This document shows positions 35,001 through 44,800 of a stretch of DNA of 64,000 bases, piece after piece. Source of the stretch: Brienomyrus brachyistius. Lineage: Eukaryota; Chordata; Actinopteri; Osteoglossiformes; Mormyridae. How positions within the stretch are numbered: position 1 is the first letter of the stretch; each line of letters opens with the position of its first letter. The stretch covers positions 4,367,200 to 4,431,199 of the forward strand of contig NC_064552.1 of the NCBI RefSeq assembly GCF_023856365.1. The letters run 5' to 3'. Below the pieces are notes generated by a model, which was given only the letters and a program-made list of their open reading frames with translations, searched no databases and was not told the origin of the DNA. The translations under genes and the position numbers were made by a program.

Positions 35001-36991
35001 GAAGGCGGGGTACAGTGGAGAAAGGCAACGTCAGACAGAAGGTACTCTCTTACATGAGTATGAAAGAGTGTGTTGATGGTCTCCAAACTGAAGGGGCAGA
35101 GTCGGCAACTAGGGTACAGTCATCAAGAAAAGGGTTTACCGGGACAGACGAAGGAAGTGTGAGTCAGAAGGAAAATGCAGGTAAAACTTGGGGAGATGAG
35201 AAAAGGCGGGAAGTAGCATCTATAGGTGAAAAAGATGAGGGTCTTTCAGGAGAATGGACAGCAAAGGAACATGCAAGGAGAGGTCAAGGCAGAAGTTATG
35301 GAAAGGCAAATGGCAAGTCGAATGGGGCAAGAGAGATGCTCGCTATGCCAGTGCAGGACAGCTGGGCAGAAGGACTGTTGGCTCATGCCAGAGAGGCCAA
35401 GAAAGCACCAGTGGACTCGTACTTATTGCCGATGGTTGATTCACAGGATAAGGATTTCAAAGCACAACCATCACAGCAGTCAGAGGATTTGCAGACTAAA
35501 GGGGACAAGAATACATTGGGGAAGGATTCGCAAATGATGGAGTCGCAATATTTCAGTGTAACTGATCCTAAGAGTGAGGCGACGGCTAAAGAAAGTCATG
35601 CAGTCTTGCTACAGAGTGACGAGAGAGCCTCATGGACAGGAGAAAGCACACAATCACCCAGCGAGATGGAAGAAGGCGGCTGGATACGCTGCTTAATTGA
35701 AAGTGCCAAAGCCCAATCGCAAGCGCCCTTGTCGCCTGTGGGGAAGCCCACCTTGTTTAAAGTGAAAGACAATACTTTCCGGAATTCCCCGATCATCAGG
35801 ACCGTGAAGCTGCCCTTTCACCTTCCATGTCCAGAGGAATTCTGCTTGGGGTCACCTAAGGGAAGCCTGAGTGGGTCTGAGAGGGGTGATGATGAACAGG
35901 ACCGCTTGCAGGACGCATCATTTCCGCATAGCATTGGGTTAACCTCACGCACCTATGGAGCGTCCGCTCGTAGTGCAACATCCCATACTGCTAAATCCCC
36001 TGAGGTATCTGGAGAGCCAAGGAGGAGCCATCAGAGACATGTTCCAATCCCAGAGGAGGAAGAAGGTGCTTCAGAGCAGGTGAATAGTTGTGCCATGATT
36101 GTGGTAGGCGTGGAGGAAAAGCCAGCCAGCACCGTGCCCACAGAGGATACCACGTGCTCAGAGGAACCCAGCGAAAGGTCAGAGTCCGCCTGCAGTGCCG
36201 CCGAATCCCGGCCGCAGAGCAACCTACCAGTTGTGCCCCCCAAGTCAGAAAAAGCCCTCCGTCGTGCTCAAAAGTTGAACACCAGGAGAAACAGAAAAGT
36301 GGACTCCCATAGAAGGTCACAAGGGCAGAGCCAAGCAAATAAAACTGCTCCCAAACCTAGTCAACCAGCCTCAAGTGCACGTTTGCCACCCACTGAGTCA
36401 CCGGTACCTCAACAACCAGTGCCAGACTCTGAGCCAGCTTCCTCATCCTGCAATGTGCCTAAGCTCACCCCACCCCCTGTTGTCGATGCCATATTGCCGC
36501 CCTGCTCGATGACCCAGAGGAAGGTCCTGCAAGACCCAGATTCCGGGCAGTACTTTGTAGTTGACATGCCTGTGCAAGTCAAGACAAAGACCTTCTTTGA
36601 TCCAGAGACTGGAATGTATCTCCAGCTGCCAGTGAAGCAATCTGAGGAGGCCTCATCGCCTGTGACCTCCGGCTCACCCCCCACTTCAGTGGAAGCTCCC
36701 TACATGCTCTACCATGGATTTGTGCCTATGCCTGTCAATCTGTTACCATCACAGGGGCTTGCCTGCAATATGTCAGTAAGAGTCACAAACGGTCAGAAGA
36801 ATCTGGAGAATGGCTCCCTCTATAGGCAGATGTGGGACAAGCAGAACAACAATAAAAATACTGAGCCTGATGGGATATATGGTACCCTGCATGATGGGTC
36901 CTTATATAGTGAAGACAGGGACAGCATCAGTTCTAGGAACGTGGATATCATGTCACTGGGTGAAGTGGATGACTTAGCAATAGAAAATTAG
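32024..36991 (+). CDS. cefip: CEFIP (C10orf71), cardiac-enriched FHL2-interacting protein
   Basis: One uninterrupted exon encodes 1655 aa, counted from ATG 32024 (MSCLERKRR); human CEFIP has 1435. The frame is also open upstream, but only a GTG lies there. The conserved core starts at residue 36 (MDETDREVSSLTDRAFKSLC), and ATG 32129 could be the true start. The middle is long, polar and disordered in character, rich in Lys, Glu and Ser. The C-terminal region has the conserved blocks SGQYFVVDMPVQVKTKTFFD and ETGMYLQLPV (about residues 1500-1540), then PYMLYHGFVPMPVN. In mammals the protein sits at the Z-disc of heart and skeletal muscle, binds FHL2 and influences calcineurin-NFAT signalling. 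The orientation opposite to TMEM273 matches human. AATAAA at 37274-37279 is a likely polyadenylation signal. Confidence 0.92.
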   Translation: MSCLERKRRVRHKTSMHRSCKHPDGFGKASCAGSVMDETDREVSSLTDRAFKSLCIGDEAVYIEPVLKSSPTERQRAFMEDVNGTGQKTMQGIIQLGTKGGVGDTSKIATTFQHPVGDLAKLRNERVPQMNNGAIETMWVQNNSKSKVSSQIKAFAASRNDGRVARDAVRPTDHKQVEVTCPSWDKSALISIQRELSEFSSAVCPQNFTMGYIAPGKKPSSNKPSSMDMTATSTKSSKGKGRKSSKHKKLIATNFFLHSEFSPFQIWRECEQVPFENSDILSTSNFPKWYDSSLYKELKAVHEDAHLKECVQRRKPTENAIAALMSSTKKPSKAQEVGKPHHSSKDQQRAEDIERQNLSLEYLNKDLAVGKGCPSPKVIQNGKAIDKTSSSEMATTCVPWRKNRSLVKKAHAANRPCTMPPPQEQQRQGTQSAVLVMSGSIAQLGIAKLLTPTLCDRQEMKTLVSLKDTLPLAKPPPAPSLETEARPHEVRLRDGYKAMASSLLFNIKDNRKRVKNTYNPPKFKSPDSPGPKSILTILELSGTGTGTVAHPKAGDGKPVSSPALEPSEVRTGRRKELAEVCVSDDYLTLSSPPAVKEACGFKSFPGATGKSTGQAQPVDLHAVSSPLTSRDAPQKCLAPDPCTPAGLMGKEIANEPLMENASQQSTEKEEESPEKEPPLSNAVDFSGESEAFGKEATQASNRTIKKGLGEIQDLYLDGCGVGVSGLDAMTGCGNSEGPSAEDRAVHPVTAGEKDNAQPGMDDRKERDSRKEVRVKHVFSAKQNQYIKNERYAMIVDSGEEEGGAEVLIPRADIGVVSHQSVTQEKRNMKVNKEKRGPENDMTLVLDQSEVREHMTAVNGDMHNQNVQANKDTVWVKPHALSSGQGELILNKENEVRREENMTSTRHAQNDWEEQVKDRENSNLKQTFSKKSSMVYDENSTAQALLPPKSVKKQRNLVSAKDEANVVTERRRRPTGKDSFAIDSRGRDGEQKHGRRGTVEKGNVRQKVLSYMSMKECVDGLQTEGAESATRVQSSRKGFTGTDEGSVSQKENAGKTWGDEKRREVASIGEKDEGLSGEWTAKEHARRGQGRSYGKANGKSNGAREMLAMPVQDSWAEGLLAHAREAKKAPVDSYLLPMVDSQDKDFKAQPSQQSEDLQTKGDKNTLGKDSQMMESQYFSVTDPKSEATAKESHAVLLQSDERASWTGESTQSPSEMEEGGWIRCLIESAKAQSQAPLSPVGKPTLFKVKDNTFRNSPIIRTVKLPFHLPCPEEFCLGSPKGSLSGSERGDDEQDRLQDASFPHSIGLTSRTYGASARSATSHTAKSPEVSGEPRRSHQRHVPIPEEEEGASEQVNSCAMIVVGVEEKPASTVPTEDTTCSEEPSERSESACSAAESRPQSNLPVVPPKSEKALRRAQKLNTRRNRKVDSHRRSQGQSQANKTAPKPSQPASSARLPPTESPVPQQPVPDSEPASSSCNVPKLTPPPVVDAILPPCSMTQRKVLQDPDSGQYFVVDMPVQVKTKTFFDPETGMYLQLPVKQSEEASSPVTSGSPPTSVEAPYMLYHGFVPMPVNLLPSQGLACNMSVRVTNGQKNLENGSLYRQMWDKQNNNKNTEPDGIYGTLHDGSLYSEDRDSISSRNVDIMSLGEVDDLAIEN

Positions 36992-37273
36992 CTGAAAGCA
37001 ACTATTTCTTTGAAATGCACTGTATCTTTAAAAAGTTGTTTTTTTGGAATTAGCAAAACACTGAGACAAGTGAGCATAGTTTACATATATAGCCATATAA
37101 GTGATCAAATATCAGTATCGTTCTTTAGGTATTTATAACCATAAGACAAATAATGTTTTAAAATGTAAAGAATGACAATGCAGCATTTTATTAAAGAATG
37201 TTAAGAATGTTGAGAATTGCAAACTTCTATTATAGTGTCTGTAAAGTAGAAATGTTGAAGATGTAATTATTTT

Positions 37274-37279
37274 AATAAA
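37274..37279 (+). terminator. Likely CEFIP polyadenylation signal
   Basis: AATAAA lies 283 bases after the CEFIP stop. Another AATAAA lies near 37360. Confidence 0.6.
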
Positions 37280-37379
37280 GCGTAATGCAGGTCTTTGACT
37301 AACAGATAAAGCAGGGATATTTATTAAAACAACGTTTTATGCATAAGAATTTTTTGAAAAATAAAACAGTCATCCACCC

Positions 37380-39300
37380 ATCCATCCATCTTCTAACTGG
37401 AGTCTGTCATGTAAAAACCATTCCAATAAAATAATTCATAATACCCCTTCATATAGGAGTTGCATTATTAACTTGGACGTATCCTCAACAGCGCCGATGT
37501 TCTGTGTCTTGATTTTCCATCAGCGGCTGAATTGTACTGTAGTCACTGGATTGGCGCCCCCTAGCGGAAATATCTATTGTATCATTTTTACTAAATTTCG
37601 CAAGCATCGGGAAATTAGCAGAAAGTGTAAACATTGTCTCGGCGATTTGAGAAGATCAGAAAAAGCCCAAATACGGTAAGGAAAGCCTGAAAAAATTAAA
37701 CGTTTTTGAATGTTAATTTTCTGAACCCATCGTAATAGGTGCCACCTGATGGTTTGAGGTTAATACGCTGTCTTGCTATTTACACATTCTTGAAGCCGAA
37801 CTTGGGCATGAATGCTTAAAATTATGTGTGCCCATTAATGAATACGTCACAGGGCAATAATTATCCATAATATTTTGTATTGTATCCTTGCCATTTTTTA
37901 CTTTTAATCTTGTAGGATTAACACCTACTTCAGGCTGCACGTGTGAGTAGTTTAGGGGAGCGCAGGACCGCCCAGTTTGAAAGGTTAAAAGGGAACTTCG
38001 GTGGCTGGGAGGCAAGATGCATAAGATACGGGAGTGATTTGACTAAGCAATTTGTACAGCGGGTTCTATAGAGCTTTATCTATTTATTTAGGCGGGATGT
38101 GTGGGTGTCGCTCGCAGCTTTTTAAGGCTTGTGGTCCAGAAGACGCTATTAGGCAGAGATTTCATTGTAAAATCGCAAATGTGTCCTTACCGTATATGCA
38201 TTTGCGCTGATATGAGGAGGAAAATATCTTGCACTTTACTTCATTTGCGGTATACAGGTTAGAGTTAGCATATAAAGATTAAATTAAACAAATGCATTAT
38301 ATTTTGTTTTCATATCAGCGCAAATGCACATGAAATAAGTACGCATTTACGCTGTTACTACAATTGATTGACGCACGTATCGTTTTTAAAGCTGAATCCG
38401 TAAACGCGTACCAGTTATGTCCATCCCTGGTTGTATATTAGGTCTTTAATTCCCCCAATTGTATGCGGGAAAATCTCATCATTTTCCTTTTCAAGTCTCA
38501 CTTGTACCTCTCTCTTTAAAGCGACCTAGGTGGCTCTCTCATGCGGGATGAGCGACCAGCAGGCGTGGGGGTGTATTGGGGGCATATTGTAGTATGTCAG
38601 TTTTACCCTTAACATAAAGCATTTTGCAGCTGAGTGTCGCTTGTCAGAAGCAGGGCCAGGGAGAGATTTGGAGTGCTTTAGCTATACCGCTAAGATAGAC
38701 TTAATACCCCCCCCAAGCAATTTCTGTGGTTTATTTAGACTTTTTTATTTTTAATTTGTGAATAAGTCTACCACAACTTAATATCTCGCCTTGTGTTTAA
38801 CACAGAATGTCAAATTAACTGTCGCGAAGTGGGTACTTGACCTACATATTTGCATGAGTGTTTGTGTACGTGTGTCGGGGGCGTCGCAGTAGAAATTAAA
38901 CGCTAAATTCCACAGCACCCTTGTTAAAAAAGTCGAGCAACTCCATAGCACCAGAAAAAGGAAATCCGCGTATAGCCAGGCTGACAAGGAGATCGACTGA
39001 AAAACGGCGACGCATCAATAATACGCTAGTCATTACCGCGCCAGCGGATTGACCGGCCAAATTTAAGTTGGATTTTAACGCTTTAACCTAAATTGTCATA
39101 TAAATAAAGTGGAAACTTTGATCTACGTGTTCTGAGTTCAGCACCCACCCCCCCCCCCCCCCCCCCGATAGTGCGGTGCCCAAAGTTGTTCGCCCCTCCG
39201 CCAACCTCCCCTCCAAAAAAAAAGTCCGCCCTTGGGTGCAGCGTAAGATGCAGAATAGTACATTCGAGGCTGTTTGTACTGACCCACAGTAGATCTGAAG
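37380..39300. other. Intergenic region between CEFIP and ADMP
   Basis: No gene was seen. It holds a short CATCC run (about 37373-37390, SINE tail remnant), AT-rich DNA and a C19 tract at 39148-39166. The 3' ends of the two convergent genes are about 2.4 kb apart. Confidence 0.45.
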
Positions 39301-39308
39301 CGGCAAAT

Positions 39309-39314
39309 TTTATT
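39309..39314 (-). terminator. Likely ADMP polyadenylation signal
   Basis: AATAAA on the minus strand, about 100 bases downstream of the ADMP stop codon. Confidence 0.55.
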
Positions 39315-39411
39315 CCACAAAAATAGGGCAATTTCCATATACAGTGTGTTACAATTCATATAGGATTTGGTTCTATTCAAAAGTTGTTTAAAATATAGCT
39401 CTTTTAGATGG

Positions 39412-39833
39412 TTAGTGGCAGCCACAGCTGACCACCACCATGTCATCGTACTGCTTGAGAACCACATTCTCTTCGTCGTCGAAATACAGCAGGCTGATCG
39501 AATGGAGTTTGTCGGGCACGCAGCACGGCGTGTGCACGTCAGGGGACAGCTTCAGCGCGTTCACGATGGACTGCACAGTGGCGTGGTTTGTGGCTCTGAG
39601 ACTCTCGCCTAGTGGAAACGGGCACGACCCCTTGCAGTGGTATGCGTCGTAACCCCGAGGAGATATGATCCAACCCGACCAGCCGATCTTCTCGAAGTCC
39701 ACATACAAAGGCTGTCTTTGACACGTCATCGCCTGCCATTTGGTGTAGTATGGCGCTGCCCGCGTCTTTCGGCTCTTTTTCTCCGATGGCTTCTCGTCGC
39801 TGAATTCCTCCGCTGCCGGTGACTTTCCAGGCC
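39412..39833 (-). CDS. admp: ADMP exon 5: cleavage site and mature TGF-beta domain
   Basis: The acceptor TTTTTAG precedes 39833 and the stop TAA is at 39414-39412. The exon contains the Lys/Ser/Arg-rich end of the prodomain, the RKTR cleavage site and the whole cystine-knot domain (103 residues from the first Cys to the end, the usual size). Confidence 0.9.
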
Positions 39834-41856
39834 CTAAAAAGACGAACAAAAATCAGACCATTGTCTAGGTTGCAGCTGATTGAGTCTACAGCTCGAAATG
39901 CTGCCAAAATTACCAAAATCCAGGCTACTGTTTTCAGAATGATGGCCCAATCTGTTCACCAAACACATGGCAATAGTTTTCTATAATCTGTCGTTAAATG
40001 AATCATCAGTCCCCTGCACGTTAATTTCTGCTACGTGTGAAGTTTATTAACATTTGAGAGGTTTGGCATGCCATTATAAACAAAAAAAGTGTTAGCAGGT
40101 GTTTGACAGTCATGACCACAGATTGACCGTTACCAATGGTTTACCGTGAGGGGGCGCCTGATTCACGTTTAACGCTCTTCTGCCGTCTTCCGAAAAAATC
40201 ACCAAATAAGATTTTTTGCCCTCGCTTCCACTGCGCACTTGGGATTCGATAAGTTTTCCGGACGGTAAAGTTGTAACCACTAAAAATCCTTTATTTGTGT
40301 CATTGTTGTGAATCCACTTTGAAACCTGTAGTGGGTCAAAAAAACGAAGAAATTAAACTGGTTCGCGACTCGGCATACAGAACATGTTTTGACGCAGAAG
40401 CATAATAAAATCTGTCGATGGTCGTGCCCTACGAAGAAATCACTATGACATCATTTGATGTTGATCGGCGATATTTATGTAATTAGTGGCTACCAGTTAC
40501 ATCCATCCATGTTTTGTAACCAGTCGTCCCGTTTATGGTCGCGGGGGGTCGCGCGCGCACACACTTCACTCCCACATGCGGGCAATTTGGTAACTCTACT
40601 TAACCTCGTGGAAACGTCACGACAAGACGGGGACAGCAAGCAAACTCCACACACATGGAGCGATGGTGGAGACTAGAACCTTAGTCCGAGAGGCAACAGT
40701 GCTAACTGCGTCGGCCCGACTCCTAATTGTATTGTGTAGTAGTGACAATCATCCATCCATCCATTTTCCAACCCGCTTATCCTACTGGGTCGCGGGGGGT
40801 CCGGAGCCTATCCCGGAAGCTATGGGGACGAAGCAAGGAACAACCCAGGACGGGGGGCCAGCCCATTACAGGGCACACTCACACACCATTCACTCGCACA
40901 TGCAGTCCTACTGGCAATTTAGTAACTTCAATTAGCCTCAGTATGTCTTTTGGAATGTGGGGGGAAACCGGAGAACCCGGAGGAAACCCCACGACGACAT
41001 GGGGAGAACAGAACATGCACAGTCCGCACACATATAACCCAGGCGGAGACTCGAACCCGAGTAGTGGCAATCATACTAAGCCAAAATCTACAGTAATACA
41101 CAGAATGTGGACTTACAGTTTTTGTAACGTTGAATACTTCCCATCCTTGGTCGTATAGCGGCAAGAACCGTGAACTTATCAGGTCTCTCTGCCAAGGTGA
41201 CATCCTGTTTTCTGGGACTTCATAAACGTCAACCTAGTTAATGAACCAAACAACAAATGAACTAATACAGCAGAAGTATTCAAATATGTCAGAGGGATTC
41301 AAACAGATGTCATCTACTTACTTTATAAAAATGTGCACTGTATGACTTTCCAGTAAAGAAATTCCGTTTGCTCCTGAACACGCGGAATTCCGCTTTAATC
41401 ATTCTTTCGCTCTTGCTGAATGACGACAAGTTGAAGAAATGAAATTTCCGATCGAAGTAAACTGTGAATAAAAAAAATTTTGACGTTTTAAAACGTGTAA
41501 TTTTGTAAAAGACGTATAAAGTGCTGAAGGCTGGTTCGAATCAAATCTAACGCACCTCTGTCTTCGAAACTTCGAACCACGTTTCCCTCCAAAATCCCCG
41601 GGTTCCTTGTCACGCCATTGTGGTCCGCCACTGCGTTGAACAAATCCACCATAAACTGGGGCGGCTTTTTGTGCGGCAGGTAGTTCTGCGGCTTGTCTCC
41701 AATATTAAACACTTCGTGCAACCTTTTCAAAGCCTGCGAGACCACGGCCCGACTCTCCGCGCGTTCTGGCTCCGGGGGGAGCGCCAGTAAGGACACCCTG
41801 AGGCAGAACGCCGGCCTCATTAACAGTGACAGGACGGAGTACAGCCGCAGTAACAT
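39412..41856 (-). CDS. admp: ADMP-like BMP-family ligand, complete five-exon gene
   Basis: Exons on the minus strand: 41556-41856, 41322-41461, 41117-41233, 40145-40325 and 39412-39833. All have GT/AG ends and matching phases, giving 386 aa. The order is: signal peptide (MLLRLYSVLSLLMRPAFC); TGF-beta prodomain with FNLSSFSKSERMIKAEFRVFR; sequon NVT; proprotein-convertase site RKTR (268-271); mature ligand of 115 aa. The mature part has seven cysteines (first C284, then YHC, GSC, PCC and the final SCGCH) and the BMP signatures PLYVDFEKIGWSGWIISP and FDDEENVVLKQYDDM. The GWSGWIISPRGY block and the CPFPLG motif fit ADMP better than BMP2/4 (GWNDWIVAP) or BMP3/GDF10. ADMP is a secreted organizer signal acting through BMP receptors in dorsoventral patterning, known from fish, frogs and birds but absent from mammals. 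Assignment is from memory of the family; another BMP2/4-like fish paralogue (such as bmp16) is the main alternative. Confidence 0.83.
40501..40720 (-). repeat. Diverged SINE (GGAT-tail family) in ADMP intron 3
   Basis: On the minus strand it starts with a tRNA-like head (GCAGTTAGCACTGTTGCCT, AGGTTCTAGTCTCC) and ends in GGATGGATG near 40501. The body is shortened. It lies directly next to the second SINE copy at 40753. Confidence 0.65.
40753..41059 (-). mobile_element. SINE (GGAT-tail family) inserted in ADMP intron 3
   Basis: It contains the body and GGATGGATGG tail of the family in minus orientation. The near-identical 15-bp flanks AGTAGTGACAATCAT (40738-40752) and AGTAGTGGCAATCAT (41060-41074) are the target duplication with one mismatch. 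The 5' end is truncated within the head. Confidence 0.85.
41556..41856 (-). CDS. admp: ADMP exon 1: signal peptide and start of prodomain
   Basis: It starts at ATG 41856 and the donor AGAG/GTGCGT lies at 41555. It encodes the signal peptide and the first prodomain helices (KRLHEVFNIG, PQFMVDLFNAVADHNG). A TTTTAAAG motif at 41945-41951, about 90 bases upstream, may serve as the TATA element. Confidence 0.85.
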
Positions 41857-44800
41857 CCCAGCGGCGGGTGGGCTCTGGTCTTCGGGAGTCTGTGGTGCGT
41901 CTAGCTCTTAATCCTGCGCTGACACCGACCTGGACAATGGGCACTTTTAAAGCTCCATAAATTTGCCACGTTTTGCATATAGGCCTATAGCGCTCTAATA
42001 AAACCAATGCAAAAAGGGCAATCCCTCCGTTTGACAAGATAACATATTTTGTGTTGATTGCGGTACTTAAAAGCAGAGCGGGAGTTACCCTGTTCAGAAA
42101 TTCAGCTTTTGTCATCCAAGGGAACATGCACAACCAATTTCAGATATGTTACCATTATTTGTAATATTATCAATTGTTCGTTGAAAGAGCCGTTATTTAG
42201 ACATTTATTAACATATTGTTTGGATGACTAATCTGTAGTAAAAGGCTATTCAAGGACTGGTAAAAGAATTATTTATTCGGTGTTTCTCTTAAATCATCTA
42301 TCGAAAATCAAATACAGTTTATGAAAATTACACTGGATAAGCGCAGACAGGTGCTTAAGAATTGAATGTTACAAGGCAGATGTCCTTCCCCATGACGACA
42401 TCAGCTGGATATTTATAAGGACACTGAGTACTGATTTCTGCAGAATTCCATGTCTGTTATCAGTATGCCACCAGTCTCCTTACCGAAAAAGCAAAGTAAA
42501 CAAAAAACGAGATCTCTGACGCAAATGAAAACAAAGATATACTCATTATTACCCGTTTAAAGCATGTATTTTCTCGTCTCCATGATACCACAGCTGCCTC
42601 TGACAATCCTTGAGAAGATAAATGGCTAAATAATATCAAGGTAGTGATCTATTCAGTCTCTTTTAAACAAGCGACGGATTATCGTCAATCATGCTCGTCA
42701 GGGGTGTGAACAAAATGTTGATGGGCAGGATTAGTGAGATCGCTGCCCTAATCAAAAGGGGGATTTTCCACTTGAAGGCGACATCAACTGGCACGTTTAC
42801 CACGACATACAAGAACAAACTATTGTTAGTGATGACCTGCTTTGGGTTTCAGAACCGTGGACAGAGCTCGGCGCGACCGCGGACCTGGCTGCGAGATAAA
42901 GGGGTTATGCAAAATCCTGATCACTGTTGACAAAAACGATGGCCCTCTAAATGATACATTTACTACACGGAATGTGATTTATCTTAATTTACACTAATCT
43001 GATTAACGGCGATGCTTTACCTAGGCAACGTTCACCTGTTTAAGCTACACCCGACCACAGTTACTACACGTTATCAAGAGTCCACGTTCCTTAAATATAG
43101 GAATCTGTAGCCCATCCATCCATTCATCCATCCATCCATCCATTCATCTTCCGCTTGTTTTGGTCAATCCCACAATTACACGCGTATGAAACATTTTCAT
43201 GGAGAATCCCAGACAGTTATACTGAAAAAAGGTTCCGCTAAGGCTCCATGTCTGAAATAATAATAGTAATAAATTGAAAATGTGTAATATAGACTATAGG
43301 CCAATATACAATCCTATTGCGTAAATAGTGCATTCAATTTTTATTCATATTAATATTTAACAACAACATTCTTTGTTCACTGCTCTAAAAATTGATTCAC
43401 TTAGGCCTAAACGTCTGTTTACGGTTTCTTAAAGGTCTCTCGAACACAGAGGAGCAGACGACGGCTTACGTAAAGCGAGGGGACTTGCGGATGCTGGGTA
43501 TACGTCAGTCACGGCCAGAGGGGGGCAGATCGCCCCCCCCCCCCCCCACCTCGGCGGCCAATGGCTCCCCATACTGGGGAAAAGAAGTGTTTGGGCGCAA
43601 CATGTGCCGATTGCTGATAAAGCGGAGGACAAACAGCGGGAGTACATATGTGTGCTTTTCTTGGGGATCAATCAAATCCCCGCAGAGCTGTCTTCTGCCT
43701 CGCCTGCAGGGCCAGTGCGCTTTGAGTGACGAATGCCAAAAACAAATGGTCATTTTTTAGGTTTTATTGTGAGCCGTAAAGTGGGGTTTAGATTCTCCGT
43801 GAGGCCAAAATGTAGACCTACACAGTGGAGATATAAGGAGTACACACTCCGCTGTTAAAATCACAGGTTTCTGTGATGTAAATAAAATGAAAGCACGATA
43901 AAGCATTTCAAAGCTTTCCCACCTCTAATGTGACCTATAATCTGTACAATTCAATTGAAAAACAAACAAATCTGTTAGGAGGAAGAATATATGAAAAAAA
44001 AAATCGCGCAATAAGCTGATTGCATAAGTGTGCACACCCCTAAATTAAAACTTATTATTACAATTATTGAAGCACCTTTTTAATTACAACATTCGGTCTT
44101 TTTGGGTACTGCAAAATGTGTGTGTGTGTTTAATTATAAAATACATCATCCTCCTATTTCATATTCAAATAAAGATGCTGGCCCATATGACTAGTCACCA
44201 AACATTTTTTCCTTTATTTTTCATTTTTGAAAAATACTTGAAATATACTTCCGTGAATAATTACAACAATAGTGTTTTATCGAAGTAATTTTCATGTAAT
44301 TTTTTTTCGATGTGAGAAGCAAAATTAAGCATTTTGCGTCTTTAGTGAGGCTAACTTAACCACGGTCAGCTTTTAAAGATCAGGGTACGATTCCCGGTAA
44401 CTACAATTAACGAGGAAGTGTCGAGTAAACGTTCATGTAGCGCCATCAAATGATACTGAGATCATACCAAAATGTTTAACTTTTTTTTATATATATTTTT
44501 TTTCTATAGGCTTACACAATGCATATTCCTATGTACATTTTCAATAGGCCTTTTATAATTTTCTCACAATGTAACACAATGTGATTTAGCCGGGAGGAAA
44601 TGTCTTCTGTCGCCTTGAACGCTGTTCATTGTCTGATTTTGTTCTGAAAAAACTACACAAAAGACTAGCCAATGTATGGCTATGTATTCAGCAAAAATTC
44701 CCGCATGTTTCCATCCCATTTTTACTGTTGTCTTTCTGTAAAATCACTTGCACTTTCTCCAATCGTTTTTTTCCCCGTTATGTATAAATAAAATACGATT

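Noticed and set aside
34688..35086. 132-codon frame antisense to CEFIP
   Set aside because: It is a shadow of the CEFIP coding strand; no independent signals.
43111..43146. Short regular repeats (CATCC) that could be mistaken for an array
   Set aside because: These are simple-sequence SINE tails with no spacers; a CRISPR array is not expected in a vertebrate genome.
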